This document shows, in pieces, positions 23,018 through 35,239 of a DNA stretch of 64,000 bases. Under the pieces are notes generated by a model. It did not search any database. It was not told the DNA's origin and saw only the letters and a program-made list of their open reading frames with translations. A program made the translations under genes and the position numbers. Every line of letters begins with the position of its first letter. The first letter of the stretch is position 1. The DNA is from Rhabdophis nuchalis (Eukaryota; Chordata; Lepidosauria; Squamata; Natricidae). Where the stretch lies: contig CM077651.1 in assembly GCA_039707465.1 (NCBI GenBank), positions 22,373,019 to 22,437,018 on the forward strand, in the 5' to 3' direction.

Positions 23018-23029
23018 CTGTATGTGTGA

Positions 23030-23850
23030 GAGAGAGGAGGGGAGAGGGGGGAGAGATGCCTTCCTGATCTAGTAGACAGCTGGCTTTCAGAATCATGACC
23101 TAATTGGTATAAAAATTCCTCTTGATTTCTGCAGTTTTATCAAGTAAATTACTTGTCTTTAACATTTGATTTGTAGCCTGATTCTTTACATTGCTAACTT
23201 AAATATGTACATGTATTTAAATATATCTCCCAGTTCTTCTTGCACCTTTCTGGAGCTGCAACATTTTAAGTTATTGGGCCATAATCTGGCACCCTGACTT
23301 TAGGGGTGCATCCTACTGAGCTTATTATCATTTTGGAACCCAGGTCTCTTAGGCGTAGACTATTTTGATTTTTTTTAATGGTTTTTAGATTTAAGTTTTT
23401 ACCAGCTGAATTTTTATTTCTGTGTATATTGCCTGCATGGTTTGAATGTTTTGGGCTATATATATAATTTTGTTCATTAACTCGATGCAACCAAATGTAT
23501 AGTAAAAATAAGTAGAAATGGGCGGTAAAGAAAGAACCAAATGGACTTGCTTTATTGCATGTCCCATAATTGCCAATTAAACACTGCAGAAGAGGGGTGA
23601 AAGCAACCAACAGGTCAGGGGTATAGGTAAAGCATCTCTAAATAGGTTTTTGCCACAATTACAAGACTTGCGTTTGCTCTCATTAATAAGCTGTTCTAGT
23701 TCTTTTGTTCGAATTATGACTGGGAATTTCCTTGTTAGTTTGTCCTCCCAAGTTTTCCAGGATACTTGGTGCATTTTAAGCATCAGGAAGCACATTCTAA
23801 TGGAACTCAGAAAAATATTGGGTGTCGGGTATGATTCTAAAATGGAGTAC
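23030..23850. other. Intron, no recognised element
   Basis: A short GA-rich run opens it; nothing else is recognised. Confidence 0.4.
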
Positions 23851-23854
23851 ATTT

Positions 23855-24235
23855 TTGTAAAACATGGCCAGTCTAGAGAAAAGAAGGACCAGGGGAGACC
23901 TCGTAGCATGTTCCAGTATTTGAGAAACTGTCACAAACAAGAGGGGGTCAATTTATTTTCTGAAGCACCAAAAGGCAGTAGAGAAGCAACTTGGAACTAA
24001 GGAGAAACTTCCAAACAGTGAGAACAATTAACCAGTGGAACAGTTTGCCTTCAGAAGTAGATAATTCATTACTGAAAATTTTTAAGAAAAGACTGGACAG
24101 CCACCTGTCTGAAATGTATAGGGTCTCCTGCTTGAGCAGGAGAGGTTGGTCTAGATGACCTACAAGGTCCCTTCCAACTCTGTTACTCTGTTAAAGGACT
24201 AGAAGATCTCCAAGGTCCCTTCCAGCTCTATGTTA
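23855..24235 (+). mobile_element. CR1-type LINE 3' end
   Basis: Translated pieces read RTINQWNSLPSEV and FKKRLDSHLSEM, the conserved end of CR1-like ORF2. The 3' region (AGGTCCCTTCCAACTCTGTT) ends in short CTCTGTTA-like repeats. Several stops and frameshifts are present. Confidence 0.8.
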
Positions 24236-24589
24236 ATTGATTCTTGATTCTTTTGTAAAGTCCACATTATAAAACAGATAATTTATAAAGACTTTGATCT
24301 CTAAAACAACTTTAAAATGCGAATTTAATATTTAATTCTACAAAATCCCATCATTACAACATTGATGTATTGCGTAAGACCATTCTAATGCAACAACATC
24401 TGAGTAGTAAGAAAGCATTTTACTAATAGTAAATAGTAAAATTGGTAATAAAATTCGACAAGTCATACAACTGAAGAAAGTCTTTACAAGTAGTCCTACA
24501 ACACAGAAAGAGAAGCTTTGAGTTACTGAATATTTGCTTCAGAAATAGATATTTTCAAAGGCAAATATATTATTTGTGCACGCATTGCT

Positions 24590-25082
24590 GTGGCCCAGTC
24601 TGGTTAAATGGCCAACCAATCTGTGTGTAGATCTACACCTGCACACACAAACACGTACATGCAACCACCGTATAACACCCAACCTACCTACCTACTCCCT
24701 TTCTTGATCTCTCCCTCTACCTACCTACCTACTGTATTTCTCTCTTTCCCTCTACCTACCCACCTACCTACCTACCTACTGTATTTCTCCCTCTCTCTAT
24801 CCCTCAACCTACCTACCTTCCTACCTATGGACAGAGTATTTTATGTCATAAAGGATGACATAATATCTGTGGCCCACTGCTCTCTCTGTACCCATCTACC
24901 TACCTTTTAAACATTTTTTTACATTTCCATTGCGGCACAGGTGTGACATATACACAATCTATACATATCATTGGTGTTGAACTTGAAAGGAATGTTGTGT
25001 GAAAATTTGGAAGTGATCGGTGCAGTACTTTCGGAGATTAGCGGTTTTGAACAAATTCTTATTACATTTTTATTTATATAGA
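24590..25082 (-). mobile_element. Helitron, non-autonomous, minus strand, 3' end lost
   Basis: On the minus strand it begins TCTATATAAATAAAAATG after a host A. It shares CTAATCTCCGAAAGTACTGC and the later TAAAATACTCTG block with the complete copy at 26378-27044. Interior (GTAG)n/(GTAGG)n minisatellite lies at about 24680-24835. The 3' part stops in CAGCAATGCGTG, so the terminal hairpin and CTAG are missing. Confidence 0.82.
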
Positions 25083-25128
25083 TTATGCTTCCATGATTAT
25101 TGTAGCCATATCTAGGCAGGGTAAAGTT

Positions 25129-25432
25129 CAGTGGTGTGTTCCAGGTGGTATTACGGCTGTACCGGCTGTACCGGTAGTAGTACGGAACAGCAGCCACCGT
25201 ACCTGTACGGTGGCTCGTTTGGCCCACCCACCCGCTTTCCATACCTGTTTTTAAGGCAACTGGGCCAATTGTGCACGCACGCACAGCATCTGGCAAATGC
25301 ACAACCTCCAACGAGCAGCTGTGTGTCGCAGGGGTGGTGGAATGCACATGCATGTGCAGCGCACATCAGGTGCATGCACAAACAGACCATGAGCAGCATA
25401 CCGATAGCGAAGGTCAGAGCAGCCCACCACTG
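25129..25432. mobile_element. hAT-like MITE beside the Helitron
   Basis: It starts CAGTGGTGTGTTCC and ends CAGCCCACCACTG, with flanks GTAAAGTT (25121-25128) and CTAAAGTT (25433-25440), a 7/8 match. The interior is rich in GCACGC/GCATGC and CCGTAC text. Confidence 0.85.
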
Positions 25433-25440
25433 CTAAAGTT

Positions 25441-26370
25441 TATTAATAATAGCTAATAAAGGCTATTTTTTAAAGCTCTACACTAAGAGTTCGTAACTTT
25501 CCAGATTGTTCAAATACGCTAATATGTTATTCGGAAGCAAAAGCACTACAGTATATATACTATTTTGCTCCGAAAACAAACACACACAAAAATATGAGCC
25601 AGCTGCAATTTTGACACCTTTCAGAGGACTGGAAATTTTTAGAGTTCGCAAACCTTTTGTAAATATCTTCATTGTTAATGATCCATCATTTTGATGCAGC
25701 GTACCATTATGTCTGCTTTTTTTTTACCTAGCAATTTTCCAAGGAATCTTGTCAAACAACCCATTAATTTCCTCAGTAAGGACTGGGTTTGAAAGCTAAA
25801 CCTTTCAAGAGTCTTTTTGAATCAGGACAGTTTATTGAACTTTTTTTCCCCCTTATCTTGCCTGTGTACAATAGATTTGGTGGGCACTGTTCACTCTATG
25901 TAATACATGCACTAAATCAAATACTATGTTTTAGGAATAAGAAGGCTGCTTTTTAAAAAAAAACCACAGCCCGAATTATGAATTGACTTATCTATGTATA
26001 CAATCCTGTCATTAGAAGCAAATTTCCCAAAGGTTTCCATGGGAACGTGGATAATCTTAAACTTAATAGATGAGAGTGCTGTTTAATATAGAATTACCAT
26101 GATGTAGAGAAGAGCTGTGTTAGTCTACAGTAGCAAAAAAAAAGTCAGAATGTTTTATTAACAAAATCAATCTTTTCCCATCATCCTATAAGTGAAATAA
26201 TTAATATTAACAGATGTAAAACCAACCAATTAGTGTGATACAAGAGCAGCAAAATTTTAAAATGCTGATTTTCCTAAATTGCCTAGGATTCAGGTAAGGC
26301 AGTGCTTTCACACATCAACCTGAATATTCTTTAGGAACCAAGTCTTTCTCTGTGTTTCTGTTCCATTTAT
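25441..26370. other. Intron, no recognised element
   Basis: AT-rich. Nothing recognised. Confidence 0.4.
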
Positions 26371-26377
26371 CTATCTT

Positions 26378-27044
26378 TCTATATAAATAAAAATGTAACA
26401 AGAGTTTGCTCAAAACTGCTAATCTCCGAAAGTACTGCACCAATCGCTTCCAAATTTTCACACAACGTTCCTTTGAAATACAGCACCAATGATATGTATA
26501 GATTGTGTAGATGTCACACCTGTGCCAGGTACATGCAGAGGAAATGCAAAAAATTGTAAAAAAGGTAGGTAGATGGATACAGAGAGAGCAATAGGCCACA
26601 GGTATTTTGTCATCCTTTATGACATAAAATACTCTGAGGGAGAAATAAGGTAGGTAGGTAGGTAGGTAGGTAGGTAGGTAGGTAGGTAGGTAGGTAGAGG
26701 GATAGAGAGGGAGAGGGAGAAATACAATAGGTAGGTAGGTAGGTAAGTAGAGGGATAGAGAGAGGGAGAAATACAGTAGGTAGGTAGGTAAGTAGAGGGA
26801 TGGAGAGAGGGAGTAATTCAGTAGGTAGGTAGATAGATAGGTAGAGGGATAGAGAGGGAGAAATATAGTAGGTAGGTAGGTAGGTAGGTAGGTGGAGAGA
26901 GGGAGAAATATAGTAGGTAGGTAGGTTGGGGGTTATACAGTGGTTGTGCGTACGTGGTTGTGTGTGCAGGTGTAGATCTACACACAGATTGGTTGGCCAT
27001 TTAACCAGACTGGGCCACAACAATGCGTGGCCTGGAATGGCTAG
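26378..27044 (+). mobile_element. Helitron, non-autonomous, structurally complete
   Basis: The 5' end reads TCTATATAAATAAAAATG. The 3' end has a hairpin (GCCAC, loop, GTGGC) at about 27014-27031, then ends CTAG followed by host T, as rolling-circle Helitrons do. No Rep/helicase is encoded, so it depends on an autonomous partner. The interior includes a (GGTA)n minisatellite at about 26648-26930 with repeated AGAGGGAGAAATACAGTA spacers. Confidence 0.88.
26648..26930. repeat. Compound (GGTA)n minisatellite inside the Helitron
   Basis: Blocks of 4 to 14 GGTA units alternate with spacers of the form AGAGGGATAGAGAGGGAGAA. Five to six blocks are visible. Open frames across it are low-complexity. 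Confidence 0.9.
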
Positions 27045-27129
27045 TGTGAGATAAAAGAGCAGAAGTTTCTTTGATCTCAGCAAGTTTGGTGTGAGTGGTC
27101 CAACTCCCAGAATTCTGGTCACTGAAATC

Positions 27130-27294
27130 CATTCATTTATCACCAGGATAACCTTGAACTATGCCGTCTACATTCTGACCTTGGTTTAGTGTAATCTGCC
27201 GTAACGTCCTACCTGTTAATAACTACTTTTACTTCAACTGCGATAACACAGGGGCTATCCATAGATACAAACTAAATGCAATCCGTTCTAATCC
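27130..27294 (+). mobile_element. CR1/Rex-like LINE ORF2 fragment
   Basis: CTTGAACTATGCCGTCTACA and AACTACTTTTACTTCAACTG match the longer copy at 43260-43890. It stops abruptly where the GC-rich segment to the right begins. Confidence 0.7.
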
Positions 27295-27540
27295 TGATGC
27301 ACTCCCCCCCCTGTGCTTCCCCCTGCCCCCCATGCATGCACGCACAAACATTACCACCACCACCTCACACATGCATGTATGTCTCTCCCATGCACAGCAG
27401 AGACCTGAAAACAAGCTGGCCGGCAGGAGGCGTGCACGCATGTGCGGTGGAGCTGAGCTGGGGTGACAGCTTGCATGTCCGCACAGAGGGCTCTACGTGC
27501 GACCTGTGGCATGTGTGCCATAGGTTCACCATCAAAGCCC
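27295..27540 (-). mobile_element. hAT-like element fragment (GATGGCGAACC family)
   Basis: The right end GCCATAGGTTCACCATCA is the reversed terminus of the family seen complete at 36534-36910. The left end is C-rich and not clearly terminal. It appears to break the LINE fragment to its left. Confidence 0.5.
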
Positions 27541-27574
27541 TAGAATCTCTTGGGATACATCTGGTAGATTAAGT

Positions 27575-27725
27575 GGTTATAGTAATAGCACTTAGACTTC
27601 TATACCGCTTCATAGTGCTTTTACAGCCCTCTCTAAGCAGTTTACAGAGTCAGCGTATCACCCCCAACAATCTGGGTCTTCATTTTACCAACCTTGAAAG
27701 GGTGGAAGGCTGAGTCAACCTTTAG
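27575..27725 (-). mobile_element. Squamate tRNA-SINE tail, minus strand
   Basis: GTAATAGCACTTAGACTTCT through TGGAAGGCTGAGTCAACC is the reverse of the SINE at 16640-16862. The tRNA-like head is missing. Confidence 0.7.
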
Positions 27726-27966
27726 CTTTGCAACTTTCTGTCTTTTAGATGTAAGCAAATAAAGGATTGAAGTTGATTGGGTTTGTGTTGTCTCTGGGTT
27801 TGGGTTTGGGATTGACACATGATGTCCTGAATGTGCAATTAATGGGTATGTAAAGAGGAAGTTTGTGTTCTTAGTATTGCTTGTAGATAGAACATGAGAA
27901 TCAATTGGAACCTTTGAGTCCTGTTGATGTCCTCCAGTTGGCTATGCCCTGATAGAACTGCAATTA

Positions 27967-28361
27967 CTGTATTTTTCGGAGTATAAGACGCACCTTTTTA
28001 CCTCAAAAAAGAGGGTGAAAATCTGGGTGCATCTTATACACTGAATACAGCATTTTTTTGCCTCCTGAAACACACACCCCCTTTGCAAAATGGCCATGAA
28101 TAGCCTTTAGGAGGCTTCCAGAGTGCTCCTGGGGGCTGGTGAGGGCAGAAATGAGCAAAAAATGGGCCGTTTTGCTCCCCCAGCACCCAGGAGCACTCTA
28201 TAGGCCTCCCAAAGGCCAATCATGCCCTTTTTGGACAAAACTAGGCCCATTTTTGCAAAAAAAAACCAAGCCATTTTTGGGAGGTCTGCAGAGTGCAAAA
28301 ACCTTTTTTTCTAATTTGCCTCTTCAAAATCTTGGTGCGTCTTATACTCCGAAAAATATGG
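27967..28361. mobile_element. TA-flanked TIR element (GTATAAGACGCAC family)
   Basis: It starts CTGTATTTTTCGGAGTATAA and ends TATACTCCGAAAAATATGG, inverted over about 28 bases, with TA on each side (27965-27966, 28362-28363). The interior has repeated GCAAAAATGGGC-like text. No transposase. Relatives: 35165, 38630, 42696, 48275, 58107, 63808. Confidence 0.85.
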
Positions 28362-28364
28362 TAG

Positions 28365-29110
28365 GCTTTTTAATCTATGAAGGCAGGTTGTTGGAAAGGA
28401 CTAGCAAGTTATTTTTGCCTCTATTTATCATACATATGCTTCTATGCCCTTTAAATTTCAGGTTCACAAGATGAAATCCAGCCTTTATGTGATTCATTGA
28501 AAGAAGTCACTATAAATATAAATTTCCCAAATATATATACTATAACAAGTTTTCTAATGTGTGCAGTATGACTGGACATTTCTTCCTTTCCTTTGAGTCT
28601 TTTTTCCCCACTTTTTTTTTTCAGCTGTTGAGAAAAGAAGAATTTTTTTATTGCTCTTTTCTAAAGGTCAAATGATTCTAGGTACTCTGGATCCACAGTT
28701 CTGAAAAAAAAAAATGAATGCACATCAGTTAAATTGTTCTACCAACAACTCATATTTATTGCTGGGTTGTTCTCCTTTAAAAATTAATCACAGACAGATG
28801 CACTGGATGAAGTTTTTTAAGCTCAGGAATAGCTGAAAAATGCCAGATATTAATTTGTCTTAAAATAACGACAGGAATCCCATGTTCTGTTTAGAGAGAA
28901 ATAATATCATTATTACTCTATTTGACATCTGTGAGACTGATAATAAAACTTTCTCTCTGAATATCTGTATATAATGCTTCAATCTCTACTGTAGAAGAAG
29001 GCGAGGTTGATTAATTTCATGGTCAAATTGACAGAACATGCAAAAGCAAGATATGCTGCTCATGACTGATCATATGAAAATACCAAATTCAGAAACAATA
29101 GGAAAGCAAA
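28365..29110. other. Intron, no recognised element
   Basis: AT-rich with short T and A runs. Confidence 0.4.
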
Positions 29111-29124
29111 TGCCAAATTAAACC

Positions 29125-29715
29125 TTATTTCATTCTTTGATAAAGTGACTAAATTAATAGACCTTTGAAATGCTGTGGGCATAATATCCTTGGATTTCAG
29201 TAAGGCATTCGACTAAGTAGACTATAACCTACTTGATAAGCTACAAACATTTGGGATAGACATTATCACTACCAGATGGATTTGTAACTGGCTGACAAAC
29301 TGCATGCAGTGTGTAGCCCTTAATGGAACTACATCTACATGGAGGGAAGTAAACGGTGGGGTATCCCAAGGTTCTGCTTTCAGTCAGTACTATTCAATAT
29401 CCTCATAAATGATTTAGATGAGGGAATAGAAGGAGAATTCATCAAATTTTGCGAGGACACGAAACTGGCAGGAAAAACCAATAGCCCAGAAGATAGGCTC
29501 AATATTCAGAAGGATCTCAACACACTTGAACACTGGGCCCTATCCAGCAAAATGGAATTCAGCGTAGAAAAAAGTAAGGTCTTATACATAGAAAAGAAAA
29601 ACCAAAAGTGCAGGTACAAATTAAATGAAACCTCAATAACAACCACTATTGAACTGTGGCTCAATAACAGTAACTGTGAGAGTTATCTTGGAATCCTCTT
29701 AGGTTTTGATATCTT
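29125..29715 (+). mobile_element. CR1-type LINE reverse-transcriptase fragment
   Basis: Frames encode LDFSKAFD (RT motif A), VSQGSAFSQ (a worn motif B region) and INDLDEGIEGEFIKF, followed by ACTKL-like text where the YADD/FADDTK motif C should be; here the segment reads FCEDTKLAGK. Stops and frameshifts make it non-functional. Confidence 0.8.
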
Positions 29716-29802
29716 TGTAACAATGTCTTATGTGGGTCGGGATTGGGTGCCTCTATTTGAGTGTTGTTACTATAGTTTTGGTTCTATGTATTCTTCTTCA
29801 GA

Positions 29803-30160
29803 GGGACATGGTGGCTCAGTGGCTCAGAATGAGAGCTTGTCAATCAGAAATGTTGGCAGTTCAACAGTTTGAATCCCTAGCACCACGTAATGGAGTGAAT
29901 TCCTATTACTTGTCCCAGCTTCTGACAACCTAGCAATTTGGAAGCACGTAAAAATGCAAGTAGAAAAATAGGAAACACCTTTGATGGGAAGGTAACAGCG
30001 TTCCGTGCACCTTCGGCATTTAGTCATGCTGGCCACATGACCATGGAGCCGTCTTCCGAAAGCATTGGCTCTTCAGCTTTGAAATGGAGATGAGCATCGC
30101 CTCCTAGAGCTGGGAATGACTAGCACATATGTGCGAGGGGAACCTTTACCTTTATCTCCC
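29803..30160 (+). mobile_element. Complete Sauria SINE with 14-bp TSD
   Basis: It carries tRNA-like head (GACATGGTGGCTCAGTGGC), box B-like GTTTGAATCC, body and the BovB-like tail CACATATGTGCGAGGGGAAC with TTTACCTTTA. TATTCTTCTTCAGA flanks it exactly (29789-29802 and 30161-30174). The clean duplication points to a fairly young insertion. Confidence 0.94.
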
Positions 30161-30182
30161 TATTCTTCTTCAGAATAGTAGC

Positions 30183-31797
30183 ATATACCAGCTAGGCCTT
30201 CCCTGGACCCAGCTTTGTTGGAAAACTATCGTCCAGTCTCCAACCTTCATTTTCTAGCGAAGGTTGTTGAGAGTGTGGTGGCACAACAGTTTCCCCATCA
30301 CCTGGAGGAAGTTGATTATCTGGACCTGCGCCAGTCTGGCTTCCGGCCCGGGCACAGCACTGAGACGGCATTGGTCGCGTTGGTGGATGATCTCTGGAGG
30401 GCCAGAGATGGGGGTTGTTCCTCCATCCTGGTCCTGTTAGATCTCTCTCCTGTTTTGATACCATCGACCATGGTATCCTATTGCATCGGCTGGTGGGGTT
30501 GGGGGTGAGGGGCACTGTTTTACGGTGGTTCTCCTCCTACCTCTCCGGCCGATCGCAATTTGTGTTGGCAGGAGGGCAGAGGTCGACCTCAAGACCCCTC
30601 ACTTGTGGGGTGCCTCAGGGGTCGGTCCTCTCGCCGCTCCTGTTCAACGCATACATGAAGCCGCTGGGTGAGATCATCCATGGTTTTGGGGTAGAGTACC
30701 ACATCTACGCTGATGACACGCAGCTGTACTTTTCTACCCCAAACCACCCCAAACCACCCCAACGATGCCGCTGAAGTGATGTCCCGATGTCTGGAAGCCG
30801 TACGGATCTGGATGGGAAGCAACAGACTCAAACTCAACCGGTCCAAGACCGAGTGGCTGTGGTTTCCGGTGTCCCGGTTCAACCAGTTGATTCCATCACT
30901 GGCCATAGGGGGCGAACATCTAGCCCCCATGGATCGGGCACGCAACCTAGATGTCCTCCTGGATACCTGGCTGTCTATGCAAGATCATGTGACAGCCGTG
31001 GCCAGGGGGGCTTTCCACCAGGTACGCCTGGTGCGGCAGTTGCGTCCCTTATTGGACCGGGACACCCTTCGCACAGTCACTCACGCGCTTGTGACATCCC
31101 AGCTAGACTACTGTAATGCTCTCTACATGGGGCTCCCCTTGGCGTGCACCCGAAGACTGCAGCTGGTCCAGAATGCGGCCGCGCGGGCGATCTTGGGAAC
31201 ATCTAGATATCCCCATGTAACACCGCTCCTGCGCGAGCTGCACTGGTTACCTGTGGTCTTTCGGGTGCGCTTCAAGGTGTTGATCACCATCTTTAAAGCG
31301 CTCCATGGCACAGGACCAAGCTACCTGCAAGACCACATCCTACCTCATACATCCCTGCGGCCGATTCACTCCCACAGAGAGGGACTTCTCCGGGTGCCGT
31401 CCACCAGGCAATGCCAGCGGGCGACGCCCAGGGGAAGGGCCTTCTCTGTGGTGGGCCCAACCCCTCTGGAACGACCTACCCCACGACCTCAGAACAACCA
31501 CGGACCTCCGCACCTTCCGCCAGAAATTAAAGACACTCCTGTTCCATCAGGCCGGTTTGGCCTAAGTTATTTACCTAGCCTTCAGTCTGTATTATAAATT
31601 TTTTAATTGGGTTTTTAATGGATTATGTTTTAACTTTTTAAATTTTAGCACAGGGATAACCTATTTAATTCGATATTAATTATTTATATTTTATATTGTT
31701 TGTTTTAATTTCCTGTGCACCGCCCCGGGTCCCTTCGGGGAGAGGGTGCGGTTATATAAATTTGACTAATAAATAATAAATAAATAAATAAAGGAAT
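30183..31797 (+). mobile_element. L2-clade LINE, longest copy in the window
   Basis: A 1.6-kb 5'-truncated copy covers much of the ORF2 reverse transcriptase and the C-terminus. Visible blocks are [51 protein letters not shown] (motif B), YHIYADDTQLY (motif C with catalytic YADD), LQLVQNAAARAI and LKTLLFHQAGLA. The frame shifts near 30450, 30760 and 31460. The 3' end has CACCGCCCCGGGTCC and then (TAAA)n. It is a dead copy. Confidence 0.9.
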
Positions 31798-31799
31798 AT

Positions 31800-33340
31800 A
31801 CAATATTGTACCCCATGCCTCATACTTGAGAACAGGTGTATCTTCCGCATAGACATTCTAGGACCAAGATGCATGGCTAAAATCTCATTAGATAACCTAC
31901 ATCTACAAGTGAAAGAGAAATGCACACACACAGTAGCTGCAGCTGATTCTTCGCAGTGGTAGCTGCAGTTGTTGATATCATGGAGAAGATAATTTCAGAC
32001 TCGAAAAAGTAACTATTCAATAGAAAAGTAAAAACTATTGAAAGAGATGAGTGTGCCTTGAATAAGGATTACTATTAACAAGCAGAGCAAATAGAATAAT
32101 TAAGTATTCTAGAGCTTTTTTTTGTATAATCTATGTGTCGGGCCTTTGCAAATTGCTGAGGGGAACAAGGGACATGATAGAAATGCTTGGGTTCAATAAT
32201 ATAAGTTAGGCCTAATTATAATAATGTTATATCATTTACATACAACCTTGAAGGATTAGAAAGCGCTCTGTATTGTGTTACTCAAGTACAGTGCTTATCA
32301 GCAGAGCAGTAAATGGGAAAAAATGTGGTGGAAATTTGTTGAGTTTGAATGAACCACCCTAATTTGCATTTCTCTAAGTGCCCTTTGGTATTAGCACCTT
32401 CTGTGATCCAGTCCACTGATCAAGATATACAAACAAAAATGCACTCTATGGAGAATCGCCTGCCCTAATACATATGTGCAGCACATATAAAATGGATACC
32501 TCAGGGAACTGCATGGAGAATACTGGCTTAAAAGAATATTGTGAGGGAAACGGGATATTAGTAATTAAGGACTGTAATAATAAGGAATTGAAACCTGCTC
32601 AAGAGTTGCAGGCAGTGACAATACATCCTTCCATTGATTTCCCATCTGAACCGGCCCACTGATAGAAGCATCTATGTCTGAGTAAAGACCTGTGCTTGTA
32701 GTAATGGGTTGGACCTCATTTTATCACTGCTACACCTTTGGTGAGTTGCTGAGGCTTGAAGGGACTCGTGATAAAGTGGTATTGACAGATTTATTTACTC
32801 CTCAGCCTCTGTTAAAAGGTTTAGTGGTATCTAAGGCCAGTTATTTTCACGCCCGAGGCTGGAAATCCCACGAGCAGCTTTTCCCTCGTCTGACTATAAA
32901 AGTACAGTAAAAAATATATTCAATAATGACAGATGTGCTGACCTTTTATGATCGTCCTCCCTGGAGAATTTAGACAAGCACATCCGTGATGATTTGGGGG
33001 AGTGGGGAAGCAGGAAAAGCTATCTTTTTCTACCTGGCTTTCATCGATTTTTCCCCGGTAACTGATGGTTTCATTCGGCTTAGTTTTAATGCTCTACTTC
33101 AAAATGGCTGCTCATTAAAAATAGGCTATAAATACCATGTTTCCTTAAGTGGGGTCTAAGAATAAGCATGCATAGGTCCAGAGCCTGCTTTAGGATAGGG
33201 CAGCCCTCCTCTGCATTGTTTCAAATCGAGGGCCTGTGTATGTAAGGTTTCATGACAGAAGGAAGAAAAGGGGAGACCGCCTGACAGAAAACTATTCAAT
33301 GAATTTCTCAGCCACAGCTTTAAACCCCATTGTGTCCCAT
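31800..33340. other. Intron, no recognised element
   Basis: Unique-looking AT-rich sequence. The piece near 33060-33150 (GGCTGCTCATTAAAAATAGG, CTATAAATACC) looks less repeat-like and could be a conserved noncoding element; I cannot test this. Confidence 0.4.
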
Positions 33341-33347
33341 AGAGCAT

Positions 33348-33831
33348 TAGTGTTGTGGCCTGTCAGCCATAGGTCCCTCCAGCAGCAGAATCAGAGAAGA
33401 AGGAAGCTGGGTGGGAGACAGGGTCAGCTCCCAGGACAACCTGGGAGCTCCAAGGGGGAAGAGGTGGCAGAGAGAGAGAGGCAGAGGCGGAGTCTGGGCC
33501 GTCCATCAGCCCTCAGATGGAGAGTCAACAGCTCCCAGGTCTGGAGGTGGTTGATGAAGAAGAAGAGGAACAGTTGGGTCCAGTGTCTGACACGTGACTG
33601 TGCAGAAGGCAGAGGAGAGGAGAGCAGTGGAAAGCCATGGGCTGATCCTGGGGAAGGAAGAGCTGCTAGTGAGGCCCCACCCGACCTCTGGGGATAAAGG
33701 GCAGAGGGCAGAGATGAACACATGTGGTAGATAACTATTCATCTTCTGGCTGAACTGGCTTTATAGCCTGCGAGAGAAACTTTTTGCTGGGGCTGGCGGC
33801 ATTCCTAATAAAGGAATCTTTTGAGTTTGCA
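33348..33831 (+). mobile_element. LTR-like segment
   Basis: Starts TGTTGTGGCCTGTCAGCC and ends TTTTGAGTTTGCA, with CCTAATAAAGG about 30 bases before the end as a poly(A) signal. The purine-rich interior gives open frames on both strands with no domains. TG...CA ends and signal position fit a solo LTR of about 484 bp. I find no matching target duplication. Confidence 0.55.
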
Positions 33832-34133
33832 TCAGAGCTTTTGTCATGTTTAGGGAGCTGTGTCAAAACAGTTGCTTTCTGCTAACCATAACATCACTAT
33901 TACCTGCACAGGGCAGCTCAGAGAAGACACTCAATTCTTTCAAATGTTTTTCCAGATGCAGCTTAGTTCTCTCCTGTTATTTCCACTGGCATTAAAGTGT
34001 TGCAGGTTTCTTCATTCTCTACTGAAGTTTTTCAGCTTAGAGGTGACAGTGAAACCACAGCATGGCGAACTTGAATGTTTAGACAATACCTAGACAATAA
34101 TAGCAAGAGGAAGCGTAGTTAGATGTGATTTTA

Positions 34134-34395
34134 CTTATTGATTTATTTATTTTATTTGTCAACATGTACAAGGTAACAGGGATGAGTATAGACATGGACA
34201 TTCTCTCATGAGATTGATACAAATAGATGGATATAAACAAGTATAACATGGCCATGAACACATAAAATGAGTACATGGAGACAGTAGGACTGGGACGCTA
34301 GGCACGCTTGTGCACTTATGCACACCCCCTTAGGGACCTCTTAAGAAATGTGTGAGGTCCACAGTGGACAGTTTAAGGTCGTCCTAATGTTCTAG
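34134..34395 (-). mobile_element. CR1/Rex-like LINE 3' end, minus strand
   Basis: TTATTTATTTGTCAACATG, then CCCCCTTAGGGACCTCTTAA, is the reverse of the 3' region of the LINE copy at 43260-43890, including its (AAAT)n end. Confidence 0.8.
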
Positions 34396-34439
34396 CTGCT
34401 TGCACTTTGTGCAACACCGATAATGTGCTAAATCCAAGC

Positions 34440-35160
34440 AACCATTAAACTTCTAAAATCAGAGTCCAGCCTTATTACTGAGGGACGAGCACTCAAAGAA
34501 GCTTCAGTATCAATAGAGTGAAATTGCTTTTATTTTTCACTCCCTTGCTGTCAATTTAATGAGCAATTTTGCTTGGTGTGTCCAGAATATACAGTGGCAT
34601 AAAAGTGTGCCATAAAAGTCATTTTCTTATTTCTTTGCATAACTCACTGGTAGCAAAGCATCAATAAAAGCTTTCTATCAATACACTTGTAAGTCATGCA
34701 ACCATACACGATACAACATTACTGGTAACTTTATTGACATATACCATAAAGACCTAAAGTATGCCTCACATTACAGTGTTGTTGATGTTTTTAATGATTG
34801 ATCAGTTTATCAGGGAACATTTAAAAATGTCTGGAATTTGCACTGCAGCAGCATAAATCAAAGTATAATAAATCCAACGGCAAGCAAATATGGATGTTAG
34901 CAATTTCCTATCAGCCGCAAACAATGCAATTCCTATTTCAAAAAGTAGCCTGTACATATACCTAGATAATTGTCCCGTCAAAAGTAAAAAAGGATTTTTT
35001 TAAAAAAAAAATCATAGCTTTACATTTTGACAAAGAAACAAATCTGATCTTTAAACAACAATGAGCTTTTGGTACCCCATAAACTGCATAAGATCCCTGA
35101 GGTAAAGTTAGCTTGATGCCACTCCCCCCCCCCAAAAAAAGTGATTGCAATTACACTTTC
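34440..35160. other. Intron, no recognised repeat
   Basis: The stretch 34500-34700 (CTTGCTGTCAATTTAATGAG) looks unlike the surrounding repeats. A C9A7 run is near 35126. No gene is seen. Confidence 0.4.
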
Positions 35161-35164
35161 AAGA

Positions 35165-35239
35165 TGTATAAGATGCACCCAGATTTTCAGCCTCTTTTTT
35201 GAGGGGGAAAAATTGCATCTTATACTCCGAAAAATACGG
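35165..35239 (+). mobile_element. 3' end of a GTATAAGACGCAC-family TIR element
   Basis: GTATAAGATGCACCCAGATT to ACTCCGAAAAATACGG, followed by TA. Only one terminus is present. Confidence 0.75.

Noticed and set aside
26610..27143. 177-residue minus-strand frame
   Set aside because: It reads through the Helitron minisatellite and is Tyr/Leu/Pro/Thr repeat.
33236..33742. Open frames of 78-153 residues on both strands
   Set aside because: They lie in a purine-rich LTR-like segment with no domain.
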